NCBI RefSeq assembly: GCF_021603645.1
Contig: NZ_BQHJ01000005.1
Span: forward strand, 1-64,000
Direction of reading: 5' to 3'
DNA length: 64,000 nt
From: Pseudomonas pseudonitroreducens
Lineage (GTDB): Bacteria > Pseudomonadota > Gammaproteobacteria > Pseudomonadales > Pseudomonadaceae
The notes under the pieces were generated by a model, which saw nothing but the letters and a program-made list of their open reading frames with translations, ran no database searches and was not told the DNA's origin. Of the stretch, positions 8,322 to 16,390 are shown one piece after another. Numbering within the stretch: the stretch's first letter is position 1; the number at the start of each line of letters is the position of its first letter. Both the position numbers and the translations under genes were made by a program.

Positions 8322-9560
8322 ATGGCGGTCCGTCTGGATAAGGTGCCGCCACCGGCGAAGCTGCCGGCGTCGCCCAGTGCGTGGGTCTGGCTTGGCCTGT
8401 TGTTGCTGGCCCTGCTGATTGGCATGGGCCTGACCCTGGCGTTGGGCGAGCAGTCGCTGGGGCAACAGCCTGTTTTATTCTGGGGCCGCGCGCTGGGGAT
8501 TCCTCTGGTGGTCTGGAGCCTGCTGCTGTTCGGGCGATTCCTGCTGCATATCAGCCTGCTCAGTAGCGCCGAGGGCTGGAATGCGGCGCGCGAGGCCGAC
8601 TGGCTGGCCAAGCTGCGCAAGGGGCGCCGTTCGCAGCAGGTGCTGGCGGTCAGTCTGCATACCGCCTTGCGTGACCAGGACGATGGGCAGGGCGATGCAC
8701 AGTTCGAGGCCCTGAGCAGCGGCAAGGGCGAGCTGAAAACCCAACTGGTGCGCGGCAAGGGGGAACTCACGGCTCGACACTCCGCGATGTTGCCCGTCGT
8801 GAGCGATGCGGGAGAAGCGCTGGATGACGCGGCGATGCTGTTGCGTCTGTACCGCCAGGTGTTGGGTGATATAGCCCTGGCATTACGGGCTTTTCCGGCC
8901 GAGCAGCCGTTGACGCTGGTGCTGGAAACCGACAGCAGCATTCCCTCGGCCCTGCAGCAGGATGCCTGGCAGCGGGCCTGGGCGGAGTCGGGCATCCGCC
9001 AGCCGGTGACGCGCCTGGAGTGCCAGGGGCTGGACGCCGTGGACCATTGCCTGGATGAGCGCATCGCCGATCCGGCCTTGTTGCTGGTGGTGGCACTGTG
9101 TGTCGCACCGGAGTTGTTGGAAGGCTCCGCAGAAGTGGCGGTGGCCCTCTTGCTGGGCAACCGCCTGACCCAGAAGACCGCGCGCGCGGTGGCGTATCTG
9201 CACCGCCCGGAGCAGGAGCACGGTATCACTGGCGAAACCTTGCGCTATGCCGCCCACCAGGCGCTGGACTGGGTGCCGCTGCAAGCCGAGGCGCTCGAGC
9301 GCGCGTGGATGGTGGGGATACCTGCCAAGCGCCAGGGCGATGTCAACACGGTGGCGCTGGAACTGCTCAAGCCGGAACCGGCCCTGTGTGACCTGGGCGC
9401 CTGCCTGGGCCACCCCGGTTGCGCGGCACCATGGCTGGCCATCGCCGCCGCGTTGGAAGCGGTGCGCCGCGATGGCCAGCCGCAAATCATCTTCAGCGGC
9501 AACACCGTTGCCGATTCTGCGTTGTGGAGTTCTGTGGTGACGGCTGCGCCGTCGCCGTAA
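8322..9560 (+). CDS. T6SS-island membrane protein with two TM helices, function unknown
   Basis: 412 aa from ATG 8322, two bases after the PAAR stop. Two hydrophobic helices occupy about 16-38 and 52-75. The remainder is a soluble, alanine/leucine-rich domain. Its C-terminal stretch (LGACLGHPGCAAPWLAIAAALEAV, then PQIIFSGNTVADSALW) vaguely recalls the end of thiolase/ketosynthase folds. Thiolase-like proteins are reported next to the P. aeruginosa vgrG1b effector, so a chaperone or adaptor role is possible, but this is weak resemblance only. No catalytic Cys-His-Asn set is evident. It is 13 bp upstream of the TssM-like gene and almost certainly co-transcribed with it. Confidence 0.75.
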   Translation: MAVRLDKVPPPAKLPASPSAWVWLGLLLLALLIGMGLTLALGEQSLGQQPVLFWGRALGIPLVVWSLLLFGRFLLHISLLSSAEGWNAAREADWLAKLRKGRRSQQVLAVSLHTALRDQDDGQGDAQFEALSSGKGELKTQLVRGKGELTARHSAMLPVVSDAGEALDDAAMLLRLYRQVLGDIALALRAFPAEQPLTLVLETDSSIPSALQQDAWQRAWAESGIRQPVTRLECQGLDAVDHCLDERIADPALLLVVALCVAPELLEGSAEVAVALLLGNRLTQKTARAVAYLHRPEQEHGITGETLRYAAHQALDWVPLQAEALERAWMVGIPAKRQGDVNTVALELLKPEPALCDLGACLGHPGCAAPWLAIAAALEAVRRDGQPQIIFSGNTVADSALWSSVVTAAPSP

Positions 9561-9573
9561 TAGGGAAGTACTC

Positions 9574-12500
9574 ATGCGTTCTGCTCGTTTGCTGGTTCTG
9601 CTCGCTTCTCTGGTCGTGATCATCGCGGGAGTCCTTGCGTTGTTGTTCTGGCGGCATCCGGAGTTGCTCGGCGTCCATGCCGGCAGCGAGGAACAGTCCT
9701 CGGGGCTGTTCTGGACGGTGATGCTGGGCTCGGCGCTTGTGCTGATGCTGGGGCTCTATCGATTCCTGGGCAGTAAATCCGGTCAGTTCGATTACCGGGC
9801 GAGCAGTGCCGATGACATGGAGCCGGCCGCGCAGGTGGTGGTCGATCCGCTCCAGGCCGCTGCCGACAATGATCTGATTGCCATCCGCAACCATCTGCCC
9901 GCCGCCCACGGCTTTGCCTGGCGCAGCAAGGTTCGCCTGCTGCTGGTGGTCGGCGAGCAGGACGAGGTCGATGCCATCGCGCCTGGGCTCTCCACGGCCC
10001 GCTGGCTGGAAGGCGAGGGTGTACTGCTGCTGTATGGCGGCAGCATGCGTGGTTTGTGGCGAACCGGAGTGGTAGGGGTGCTGAAAGAGTTGCGCCCTGG
10101 ACACCCGCTGGATGGTGTGGTCTGGGCCTTGAGCGAGGGGCAGAGCGCCAGTGCGCAGGCGTTGAGTGACGGCGTACGACAATTGCACGACCTGGCGCGG
10201 AGCCTGCGCTGGCAGGCGCCCTTGTACCTTTGGCAAGTGCGCGGGAGCGATTGGCAACAGTACGAGCGCACGCTGCCGGCGATTGGTTGCCTGCTTGCGC
10301 CCAACGCCTCGGCGGGGTGGGTCGAGGAGTCCCTGCGCACGCTGCTGGCGCCACTGCGCAAGCAAGGATTGGCGCGGATGAATTCGGCATGCAGTCAGGA
10401 TTTCCAGTTGCGCCTGTCCCGCGACCTGGGCAAGGCGGGGATCGCCCACTGGGGCAGGATATTGGCACCGTTGTTGCCGCGTTTCGCCCGTGGCGTGCCG
10501 TTGCGCGGGTTGCTGTTCAGCCTGGCGCAACAGCCTGCTGGCGAAGGGACTACCCAGAACATCTGGTGGCCTGTGCCCGCCTGGAGCGCCATCCTTGAGG
10601 ATCGCCAGACGCGCGGGCGTCGTTTCGGTTGGACCTGGCTGCGTGGCGTACAGGTGGCGGCACTGGGTTTGGCAGGCCTGTGCGCGGTGGCTTTGCTGCT
10701 GTCCTTCGCCAGCAACCGCAGCCAAGTCGCCTCGGCGGAAGCGGCGCTGGCGACGCTGAACACATCCACGGAACTCGACGCGCAATTGACGGCGCTCGAT
10801 CAACTGGCCCGCCTCATGACCCGCCTGGAACAGCGCCAGGAGAGCGGCGTGCCCTGGTACCAGCGCTTTGGCCTGAGCCAGAACGACGCGTTGCTGGTAG
10901 CGCTGTGGCCGCGCTTCACCCAGGCCAATAACCGGCTCATGCGTGATGAAGCGGCGCGCAGCCTGGAGCAACGCCTGAGCGCGCTGGCGAACCTGCCACC
11001 GGACAGCCCGGAGCTGAACGCGGGGGCGGCCAGCGCCCGCGATCAGCTCAAGGCCTACCTGATGCTGGCGCAGCCGGAGAAGGCCGATGCGGAATTCCTG
11101 GCCAGGCAGCTGGAGGCGGCCACTGTCGCCCGCTCCGCTGTGCAGCCGGCACGCTGGCAGGATTTGGCCCCGGGCCTGTGGGCCTTCTATGCGCGGCACC
11201 TGTCGGGGCATCCGCAGTGGCGGATCGCCCCCGGCGCCCAGGTGATCGCGCAGGCGCGCCAGACGCTGCTGGGCCAACTCGATCAACCCGCGGTGGAGCA
11301 GGCGCTGTACCAACGTTTGCTCGACGAGGCGGGCAATCAGTTCGTCGACCTGAGGCTGGCTGGTCTGACTGGTGAGAGCGATGCCACGAGGTTGTTCGCC
11401 ACGTCCACCCGCGTACCGGGCGCGCTGACCCGGCAGGCGTGGGACGGTTACCTGCGCGAGGCTATCGGCCGGATCGCCGAAGCGCGCCATGAAGAACTCG
11501 ACTGGGTGCTCAGTGACCCGCAGCATCCACTCGCCCCTGACGTGCAACCGGAAGCGCTCAAGGCGCGGCTGACGTCGCGCTACTTCAGCGACTACAGCCA
11601 GGCCTGGCTGGGCTTTCTCAACAGCATTCGCTGGCGCAAGGCAGGCAGCCAGGCCGAGGCTATCGAGCAATTGAGCCTGCTGGCCGACACACGGCGCTCG
11701 CCGCTGCTGGCACTGATGCAGGCGCTGGCCTATCAGGGGCGTGCCGCGGAGGAGGGAGAGCGCGGTTCGCGCAAGGACAGCGACCCTGTCGCGGGGGCTC
11801 CGGCAGCGCTGTCAGCAATGGAGCCGGTGTTCGGCCCCCTGCTGACGCTGCAGGGGAAGAGGGCAGCCGCAGGCAATGGTCAGGTCAGTCTGCCGGCTTA
11901 TCTCGCGCACGTCACCCAGGCCCGCACCCGCTTGCAGCAGGTCGAGAACGCGGCCGATCCACGGGCGATGGCCCAGGCCCTGGCGCAGGCCACTTTCCAG
12001 GGGCTCACCCTCGACACCCGTGACTATGGCCAGGTGGTTGCGCAAAGCCTTGGCAAACCGTTGGCGGCCTTTGCCCAGAACCTCTTCGTGCTGCCCCTGG
12101 ACCAGGCCTGGTCGGGGGTGATGCAGTCCTCGGCAAATGACCTGAATCGCCGCTGGCAACAGGCAATTGTGGCTGACTGGCAGCGTGCTTTTGCCGGCCG
12201 CTACCCCTTTGTCGCCGCAGGGGCGGATGCCCCGCTGCCGTTGTTGGGACAGATGATTCGCTCGGGCGGGAGTATCGACCGGTTCATCGCCGAGGAACTG
12301 GGTGGGGTATTGCGCAAGCAGGGCAAGCGCTGGGTGCCGGTGGCGGGCGACAGTCAGGGAGTGCGGGTCAGCCCGGCCTTCCTGGGGGCGATCAATCGAC
12401 TGGGGGAACTGGCTGATACGCTGTATTCCGATGGTGCCATGCGCCTGGATTTCCAACTCAAGGCCAAGCCGGTGCGTGATCTGGTGGAGACGCAGTTGAT

Positions 12501-12864
12501 CATCGACGGTGAGCGACTGGAGTACTTCAACCAGATGGAAAGCTGGCGGGCCTTCACCTGGCCGAGCCCGAATGATCACCCGGGGGTGTCCCTGACCTGG
12601 AGCAGCATCAGGGCAGGTGCTCGCTTGTATGGCGACTATCCAGGCGGCTGGGCATTGATCCGCCTGCTGGAGCAGGCCAGGGTCACGCCGCTGGCGGGTG
12701 ACAGTTCGATGTATCAGGTTGTGCTGGCCGCGCCGGATGGCATTCCGCTGACCTGGGAGATGCGGACTCAACGCGGTGCCGGGCCGTTGGCCTTGCTGAA
12801 ACTGCGGGATTTCAAGCTGCCGCAGGACGTGTTCCAGGTGGCCGTACAAACGGCCGTTCGCTGA
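9574..12864 (+). CDS. TssM/IcmF-like inner-membrane protein, Walker A not evident
   Basis: 1096 aa, the usual TssM size, with TssM topology: TM helices near 6-26 and 44-66, a cytoplasmic domain, a third TM near 357-380 (GVQVAALGLAGLCAVALLLSF), and a large periplasmic part ending in the VasK/IcmF C-terminal beta region (PGVSLTWSS ... GGWALIRLLEQ ... GPLALLKLRDFKLP). TssM, TssL and TssJ form the T6SS membrane complex. The cytoplasmic domain, where many TssM proteins carry GxxxxGK(T/S), reads LLLVVGEQDEVDAI without a GK. No tssL, tssJ, tssB or tssC lies nearby, so this is an accessory TssM tied to an orphan vgrG-PAAR unit. It ends at a strong terminator. Confidence 0.85.
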   Translation: MRSARLLVLLASLVVIIAGVLALLFWRHPELLGVHAGSEEQSSGLFWTVMLGSALVLMLGLYRFLGSKSGQFDYRASSADDMEPAAQVVVDPLQAAADNDLIAIRNHLPAAHGFAWRSKVRLLLVVGEQDEVDAIAPGLSTARWLEGEGVLLLYGGSMRGLWRTGVVGVLKELRPGHPLDGVVWALSEGQSASAQALSDGVRQLHDLARSLRWQAPLYLWQVRGSDWQQYERTLPAIGCLLAPNASAGWVEESLRTLLAPLRKQGLARMNSACSQDFQLRLSRDLGKAGIAHWGRILAPLLPRFARGVPLRGLLFSLAQQPAGEGTTQNIWWPVPAWSAILEDRQTRGRRFGWTWLRGVQVAALGLAGLCAVALLLSFASNRSQVASAEAALATLNTSTELDAQLTALDQLARLMTRLEQRQESGVPWYQRFGLSQNDALLVALWPRFTQANNRLMRDEAARSLEQRLSALANLPPDSPELNAGAASARDQLKAYLMLAQPEKADAEFLARQLEAATVARSAVQPARWQDLAPGLWAFYARHLSGHPQWRIAPGAQVIAQARQTLLGQLDQPAVEQALYQRLLDEAGNQFVDLRLAGLTGESDATRLFATSTRVPGALTRQAWDGYLREAIGRIAEARHEELDWVLSDPQHPLAPDVQPEALKARLTSRYFSDYSQAWLGFLNSIRWRKAGSQAEAIEQLSLLADTRRSPLLALMQALAYQGRAAEEGERGSRKDSDPVAGAPAALSAMEPVFGPLLTLQGKRAAAGNGQVSLPAYLAHVTQARTRLQQVENAADPRAMAQALAQATFQGLTLDTRDYGQVVAQSLGKPLAAFAQNLFVLPLDQAWSGVMQSSANDLNRRWQQAIVADWQRAFAGRYPFVAAGADAPLPLLGQMIRSGGSIDRFIAEELGGVLRKQGKRWVPVAGDSQGVRVSPAFLGAINRLGELADTLYSDGAMRLDFQLKAKPVRDLVETQLIIDGERLEYFNQMESWRAFTWPSPNDHPGVSLTWSSIRAGARLYGDYPGGWALIRLLEQARVTPLAGDSSMYQVVLAAPDGIPLTWEMRTQRGAGPLALLKLRDFKLPQDVFQVAVQTAVR

Positions 12865-12876
12865 CGTGTTTGCATG

Positions 12877-12905
12877 AAAAAGCCCCGCCTGGGCGGGGCT
12901 TTTTG
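12877..12905. terminator. Rho-independent terminator, bidirectional
   Basis: AAAAAGCCCCGCC-TG-GGCGGGGCTTTTT: an 8-9 bp GC stem flanked by A and T runs. It ends the T6SS unit and also serves the converging 85-aa gene on the minus strand. Confidence 0.92.
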
Positions 12906-12918
12906 TTTCCGGCCATGA

Positions 12919-13176
12919 TCAGCGATTGGCCGGCTTATGGATCACCCGCAATGCCTGGGTGGTCTGGTTGACGCATTCCTGGTAGTCGCCGGCCTTTTTC
13001 GCTGCCTCGGCCTTGGCGATGTATTCGTGGACCACGTTCACCTTCACGCCGGTGGCGTCCTTGCTGGCGGTCTTGAGGAAGTCATTGAGCTGCTGCAGGT
13101 TGCCGTCGCACAGCGCGCTGTCGGCGAATGCCGGGACGGAAAACACCATGGCCAGGAGCAGGGCGTACTTTTTCAT
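12919..13176 (-). CDS. Small exported protein of unknown function
   Basis: 85 aa with a clear Sec signal peptide (MKKYALLLAMVFSVPAFA) and an AGGAG-type RBS just upstream (GGAGAACCTGC before ATG). The mature part is alpha-helical and charged, with two cysteines (ALCDGN, YQECVN) that could pair in the periplasm. No catalytic motif is seen and the family is not recognised. It is monocistronic, convergent with the TssM-like gene across a shared terminator. The A/T-rich 13200-13320 stretch upstream may hold its promoter. Confidence 0.85.
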   Translation of the reverse strand: MKKYALLLAMVFSVPAFADSALCDGNLQQLNDFLKTASKDATGVKVNVVHEYIAKAEAAKKAGDYQECVNQTTQALRVIHKPANR

Positions 13177-13317
13177 GCAGGTTCTCCTTGCATTTCGAAT
13201 GCCGAGTCGAAGAAATTCGAAACTACGTTAGCTTGCTAACAATCGACAAGCGTTTGCCCCGCGAATTCATTTCATTTCTGACCCGGGTCAGGAAAACCCC
13301 GATCCACGCGTCGCCGG

Positions 13318-14241
13318 TCAGATCGCACTGAACTTGTGTTCCAGGCCCTGGCTGCGGAAGTGCTCGATGGTGTAGTCGACGAACACTCGCGTCTTGGCTG
13401 GCAGCAGTTTCTGCGCGGTGTAATAGAGCGCGGTGTTGCCGGCGTCTACGTACCAGTCCGGCAGTACGCGCACCAGACGGCCGCTGTCCAGGTAGGGCAC
13501 GGCGTGCGGCATGCTCACCAGGGTGACGCCCAGGCCCATCAAGGCGGCGACGCAGGCAGCTTCCGGGTCGCTGAAGGTCATGCGTTCCTTCAGCGCGATG
13601 GGTGCCTGGGCCTGCTGGCGATTGGTCAGTGGCCAGGGCCGCACGCGGCCGGTCTGCGGGGAGCGGATACGGATGCCGTCGTGGCTGGGCAGGTCCGACG
13701 GATAGCGGATTGCCGGGCGGCCCTCCAGGTAGGCTGGCGCGGCCAGCAATACCAGGTGCGCCGGGCTCAGCTTGCGCGCCACCACACCGGGCGGCAGTTC
13801 GAAGCCGCCGCCGATGGCCGCGTCGAAGCCTTCGGCGATGAGGTCGACCTGGCGGTTGTCGAAGTGCCAGTCCGGGCGGATCGCCGGGTAGCGCCCGAGG
13901 AAGTCCCCCAGCAGCGGCAGGATGTAGTCGCGGCCAAACACCAGCCCCATGCTCACCTTCAGCATGCCGCTGGGCTGGCCGTCGGTACTGGCCAGGTTGG
14001 CGATGGCGCTCTGCAGGCTGGCCAGGCCGCCGCTGGCCTCGTCGAGAAATCGTTCGCCGGATTCAGTCAGGGCCAGGCTGCGGGTACTACGCTGGAACAG
14101 CCGCACGCCCAGGTTGTTCTCCAGCCGCGCCACGTTCTTGCTTACCGCCGCTGGCGTGAGCCCCAGGCGTCGCGCGGCGGCGGCGAAGCTGCCGGCCTCG
14201 GCGCTGCGGACGAAGCATTCGATACTGATCAGGCTTTCCAT
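13318..14241 (-). CDS. LysR-family regulator, divergent from an SDR gene
   Basis: 307 aa with the N-terminal LysR winged helix (FVRSAEAGSFAAAARRLGLTPAAVSKNVARLENNLGVRLFQRSTRSL, ~10-60) and a type-2 periplasmic-binding-like effector domain (~90-300). It is divergent from the SDR gene across 120 bp, the usual LysR arrangement, so that SDR is the likely target. GAATAT occurs twice in the gap (14246-14251 and 14270-14275), a possible part of an operator. The effector is unknown. Confidence 0.9.
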   Translation of the reverse strand: MESLISIECFVRSAEAGSFAAAARRLGLTPAAVSKNVARLENNLGVRLFQRSTRSLALTESGERFLDEASGGLASLQSAIANLASTDGQPSGMLKVSMGLVFGRDYILPLLGDFLGRYPAIRPDWHFDNRQVDLIAEGFDAAIGGGFELPPGVVARKLSPAHLVLLAAPAYLEGRPAIRYPSDLPSHDGIRIRSPQTGRVRPWPLTNRQQAQAPIALKERMTFSDPEAACVAALMGLGVTLVSMPHAVPYLDSGRLVRVLPDWYVDAGNTALYYTAQKLLPAKTRVFVDYTIEHFRSQGLEHKFSAI

Positions 14242-14361
14242 GGGGAATATTCCGGACGTTTGGTATCGACTGAATATAGCGATTACTGGCTACCGGGTCA
14301 GGAGTGGGAGCGCGAAACTGGCCCCGTCGAACTGACTCCCCCACATTCCTGGAGACATGAA

Positions 14362-15120
14362 ATGACTACCACGCAAACCACTCAATCTCTCGCCGGCAAA
14401 GTCGCTTTCGTACAGGGCGGTTCCCGCGGCATCGGCGCCGCCATCGTGCAGCGCCTGGCCCGCGAAGGCGCCGCCGTGGCCTTCACCTACGTCAGCTCGG
14501 CGCAGAAGGCCGAGGACCTCGCGGCCAGCATCGAAGCCGCCGGTGGCCGTGCCCTGGCACTGAAAGCCGACAGCGGCGATGCGGCGTCCGTGCGGAGCGC
14601 CATCGACACCGCGGCCCAGCGCCTGGGTGGCATCGATATCCTGGTGAACAACGCCGGGGTGCTGGCCATCGCGCCGGTGGAGGAGTTCAGCCTGGAAGAC
14701 CTCGATCGCACCCTGGCGGTAAACGTGCGCAGTGTCTTCGTCGCCACCCAGGCCGCCGCGCGGCACATGGGGCAGGGCGGGCGCATCATCACCATCGGCA
14801 GCACCAACGCCGACCGCATGCCCTTCGGCGGCGGTGCGGTCTACGCCATGAGCAAGTCGGCCATCGTCGGCCTGACCAAGGGCCTGGCCCGTGACCTCGG
14901 CCCGCGCGGCATCACCGTGAACAACGTGCAGCCCGGCCCGGTGGACACCGACATGAACCCCGCCGACAGCGACTTTGCGGCGTCGCTGATGGACCTGATG
15001 GCGGTCGGGCGTTACGGCCGTGCGGAAGAAATCGCCGCCTTCGTCGCCTACCTGGCGGGCCCGGAAGCCGGCTATATCACCGGAGCCAGCCTGACCATCG
15101 ACGGCGGCTTCGGGGCTTGA
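14362..15120 (+). CDS. Short-chain dehydrogenase/reductase, BdcA-like
   Basis: 252 aa from ATG 14362; the long upstream extension of this frame crosses the LysR gene on the other strand and is not coding. It is a classical SDR: nucleotide loop QGGSRGIGAAI, NNAG, catalytic Ser in IGSTNADRMP and YAMSK, and the C-terminal ITGASLTIDGGFGA. The segment GPRGITVNNVQPGPVDTD with the NADRMP and LAGPEA motifs closely recalls E. coli BdcA, which affects biofilm dispersal through c-di-GMP. Many SDRs share these motifs, so substrate and role remain open. LysR control is inferred from the divergent neighbour. Confidence 0.9.
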   Translation: MTTTQTTQSLAGKVAFVQGGSRGIGAAIVQRLAREGAAVAFTYVSSAQKAEDLAASIEAAGGRALALKADSGDAASVRSAIDTAAQRLGGIDILVNNAGVLAIAPVEEFSLEDLDRTLAVNVRSVFVATQAAARHMGQGGRIITIGSTNADRMPFGGGAVYAMSKSAIVGLTKGLARDLGPRGITVNNVQPGPVDTDMNPADSDFAASLMDLMAVGRYGRAEEIAAFVAYLAGPEAGYITGASLTIDGGFGA

Positions 15121-15149
15121 TTGGCGGCGCGTCGGCATAACTGTGTGGA

Positions 15150-15198
15150 AAAATGCCCCGGGCTGCTCATTTGCCCTCCGCGCCCGTGGCATTTTTCG
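15150..15198. terminator. Imperfect bidirectional terminator between convergent genes
   Basis: AAAAATGCCCCGGGC pairs with GCCCGTGGCATTTTT across an 18-nt loop. It lies between the stops of the SDR (plus strand) and the FUSC gene (minus strand). Confidence 0.65.
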
Positions 15199-15223
15199 CC
15201 TTGTTCTGCTCTGGCTCGCGCAA

Positions 15224-16390
15224 TCAGGCTCTGTCTCTGCTCTGGATGTTCCAGTGTTCGGAGGTGTTGGCGAGCTTCGCCGAGAGCATCTCCACCTGTT
15301 CGTAGAGGCGCAGGGTGAGCCAGTAGAAGCCCTGCTTCTCGAAGGAATCGGTCAGGTTGTGCGGCCGCGCCGGCAGGTTGTCCAGGCCCTGGCAGGCCTG
15401 CACCAGCTTGCTGGTGCGGCTGAATTTCAGGGCATGGGCCGATTGCAGCAGCAGGCGGCCAATGATCTGCCGGTGCGCGTCGAGGCTGGCCGGCACCGGT
15501 TCTATTTCCCCGGCCTGGGCGGCGAACTGCCGCGAGGCGATCAGCGATTCCAGGGTGCCCATGATTGCGCGGTGGATGCGCTGGAGGATTTCCAGCTCGC
15601 GCAGCGGCATGCCGGTCTCCCGCGACACCGGCCCCAGGTGCGCGCGTGAGGCCACCAGGCGATGGTCCAGCTCTTCCAGCTGGCGGGCGAAATGCTCGGC
15701 GGTGAAGTCGTGGTTGGACGATAGCTGCCCGTACATCCGTGCGCAGGCCCGCAGGTTGTCCGAGAGCAGGTAGCGCCAGACGTAGACCGCGCGCAGCGGG
15801 TAGATCTGCGAGAACAGCAGCGCGACAGCGACGCCGATCAGTACGTTGGCCGAGCGCCACAGGCCTTCGGTGAAACCGGTCTCGCCGGGGCCGGCGACGA
15901 TGCACAGGGTGATCCCCGCCAGCAGCGCCACGTAGCCGGGTCGGCGGATCGCATAGAACGCCGAGGCCGCACCCAGCACCGACATGACCAGGTAGGTAAG
16001 GGTGAGCGAACGCGTCTGGTCGTAGATCGCGATCACCCCCAGCCCCAGCGCGGCGCCCACCAGGGTGCCCAGCACCCGCTCGTAGGACTTGCCGCGAATC
16101 GTCCCCTGGTGCACCAGCCCGCCCATCACCACCAGTACCGTCACCGAGGCCCAGAGGCCGTGGGGCAACTTCAGCGCGCTGGTCAGCAGCATCGAGGCGA
16201 GCAGGGCGAGGCCGACGCGCACGCAGTGGATCCAGGCGGCGTAGCGATAGCGGGTGTAGGGATTGGCCAGGCGACGGAAAGGCAGGGTGAGGATCGAGGG
16301 TTGCTTCGCCAAGGGAAGCGGCTCCTGTGCGGGCAGTGGTGCTGCAGCAAGGTTAGCCGCTCTGGGCCGGAAGGGGCGGCCCTGGGTCAA
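15224..16390 (-). CDS. FUSC-family inner-membrane protein (aromatic-acid-exporter-like)
   Basis: 388 aa. About six hydrophobic helices occupy residues ~50-200 (CVRVGLALLASMLLTSALKL, LWASVTVLVVMGGLVHQG, VALLAGITLCIVAG, LIGVAVALLFSQIYP), followed by a long soluble helical C-terminal half. This is the fusaric-acid-resistance-like plan, with the RVLGTLVGAALGL signature; related proteins include AaeB and YccS. The start codon overlaps the stop of the upstream glycosyltransferase by 4 nt, so the two are co-translated. Substrate unknown. Confidence 0.85.
   Translation of the reverse strand: MTQGRPFRPRAANLAAAPLPAQEPLPLAKQPSILTLPFRRLANPYTRYRYAAWIHCVRVGLALLASMLLTSALKLPHGLWASVTVLVVMGGLVHQGTIRGKSYERVLGTLVGAALGLGVIAIYDQTRSLTLTYLVMSVLGAASAFYAIRRPGYVALLAGITLCIVAGPGETGFTEGLWRSANVLIGVAVALLFSQIYPLRAVYVWRYLLSDNLRACARMYGQLSSNHDFTAEHFARQLEELDHRLVASRAHLGPVSRETGMPLRELEILQRIHRAIMGTLESLIASRQFAAQAGEIEPVPASLDAHRQIIGRLLLQSAHALKFSRTSKLVQACQGLDNLPARPHNLTDSFEKQGFYWLTLRLYEQVEMLSAKLANTSEHWNIQSRDRA

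Noticed and set aside
8322-9560. Calling the 412-aa protein a ketosynthase/thiolase
   Set aside because: Only a weak C-terminal resemblance; no Cys-His-Asn or Cys-His-Cys active site is seen.
9493-11670. Long minus-strand open frame (~725 codons) opposite the TssM-like gene
   Set aside because: Antisense shadow of a GC-rich gene; low-complexity Arg/Gln/Ala content, no domain, and the plus-strand gene has clear TssM features.
13336-14361. Long N-terminal extension of the SDR gene
   Set aside because: It overlaps the divergent LysR gene in antisense; the SDR begins normally at ATG 14362 just before its nucleotide-binding motif.
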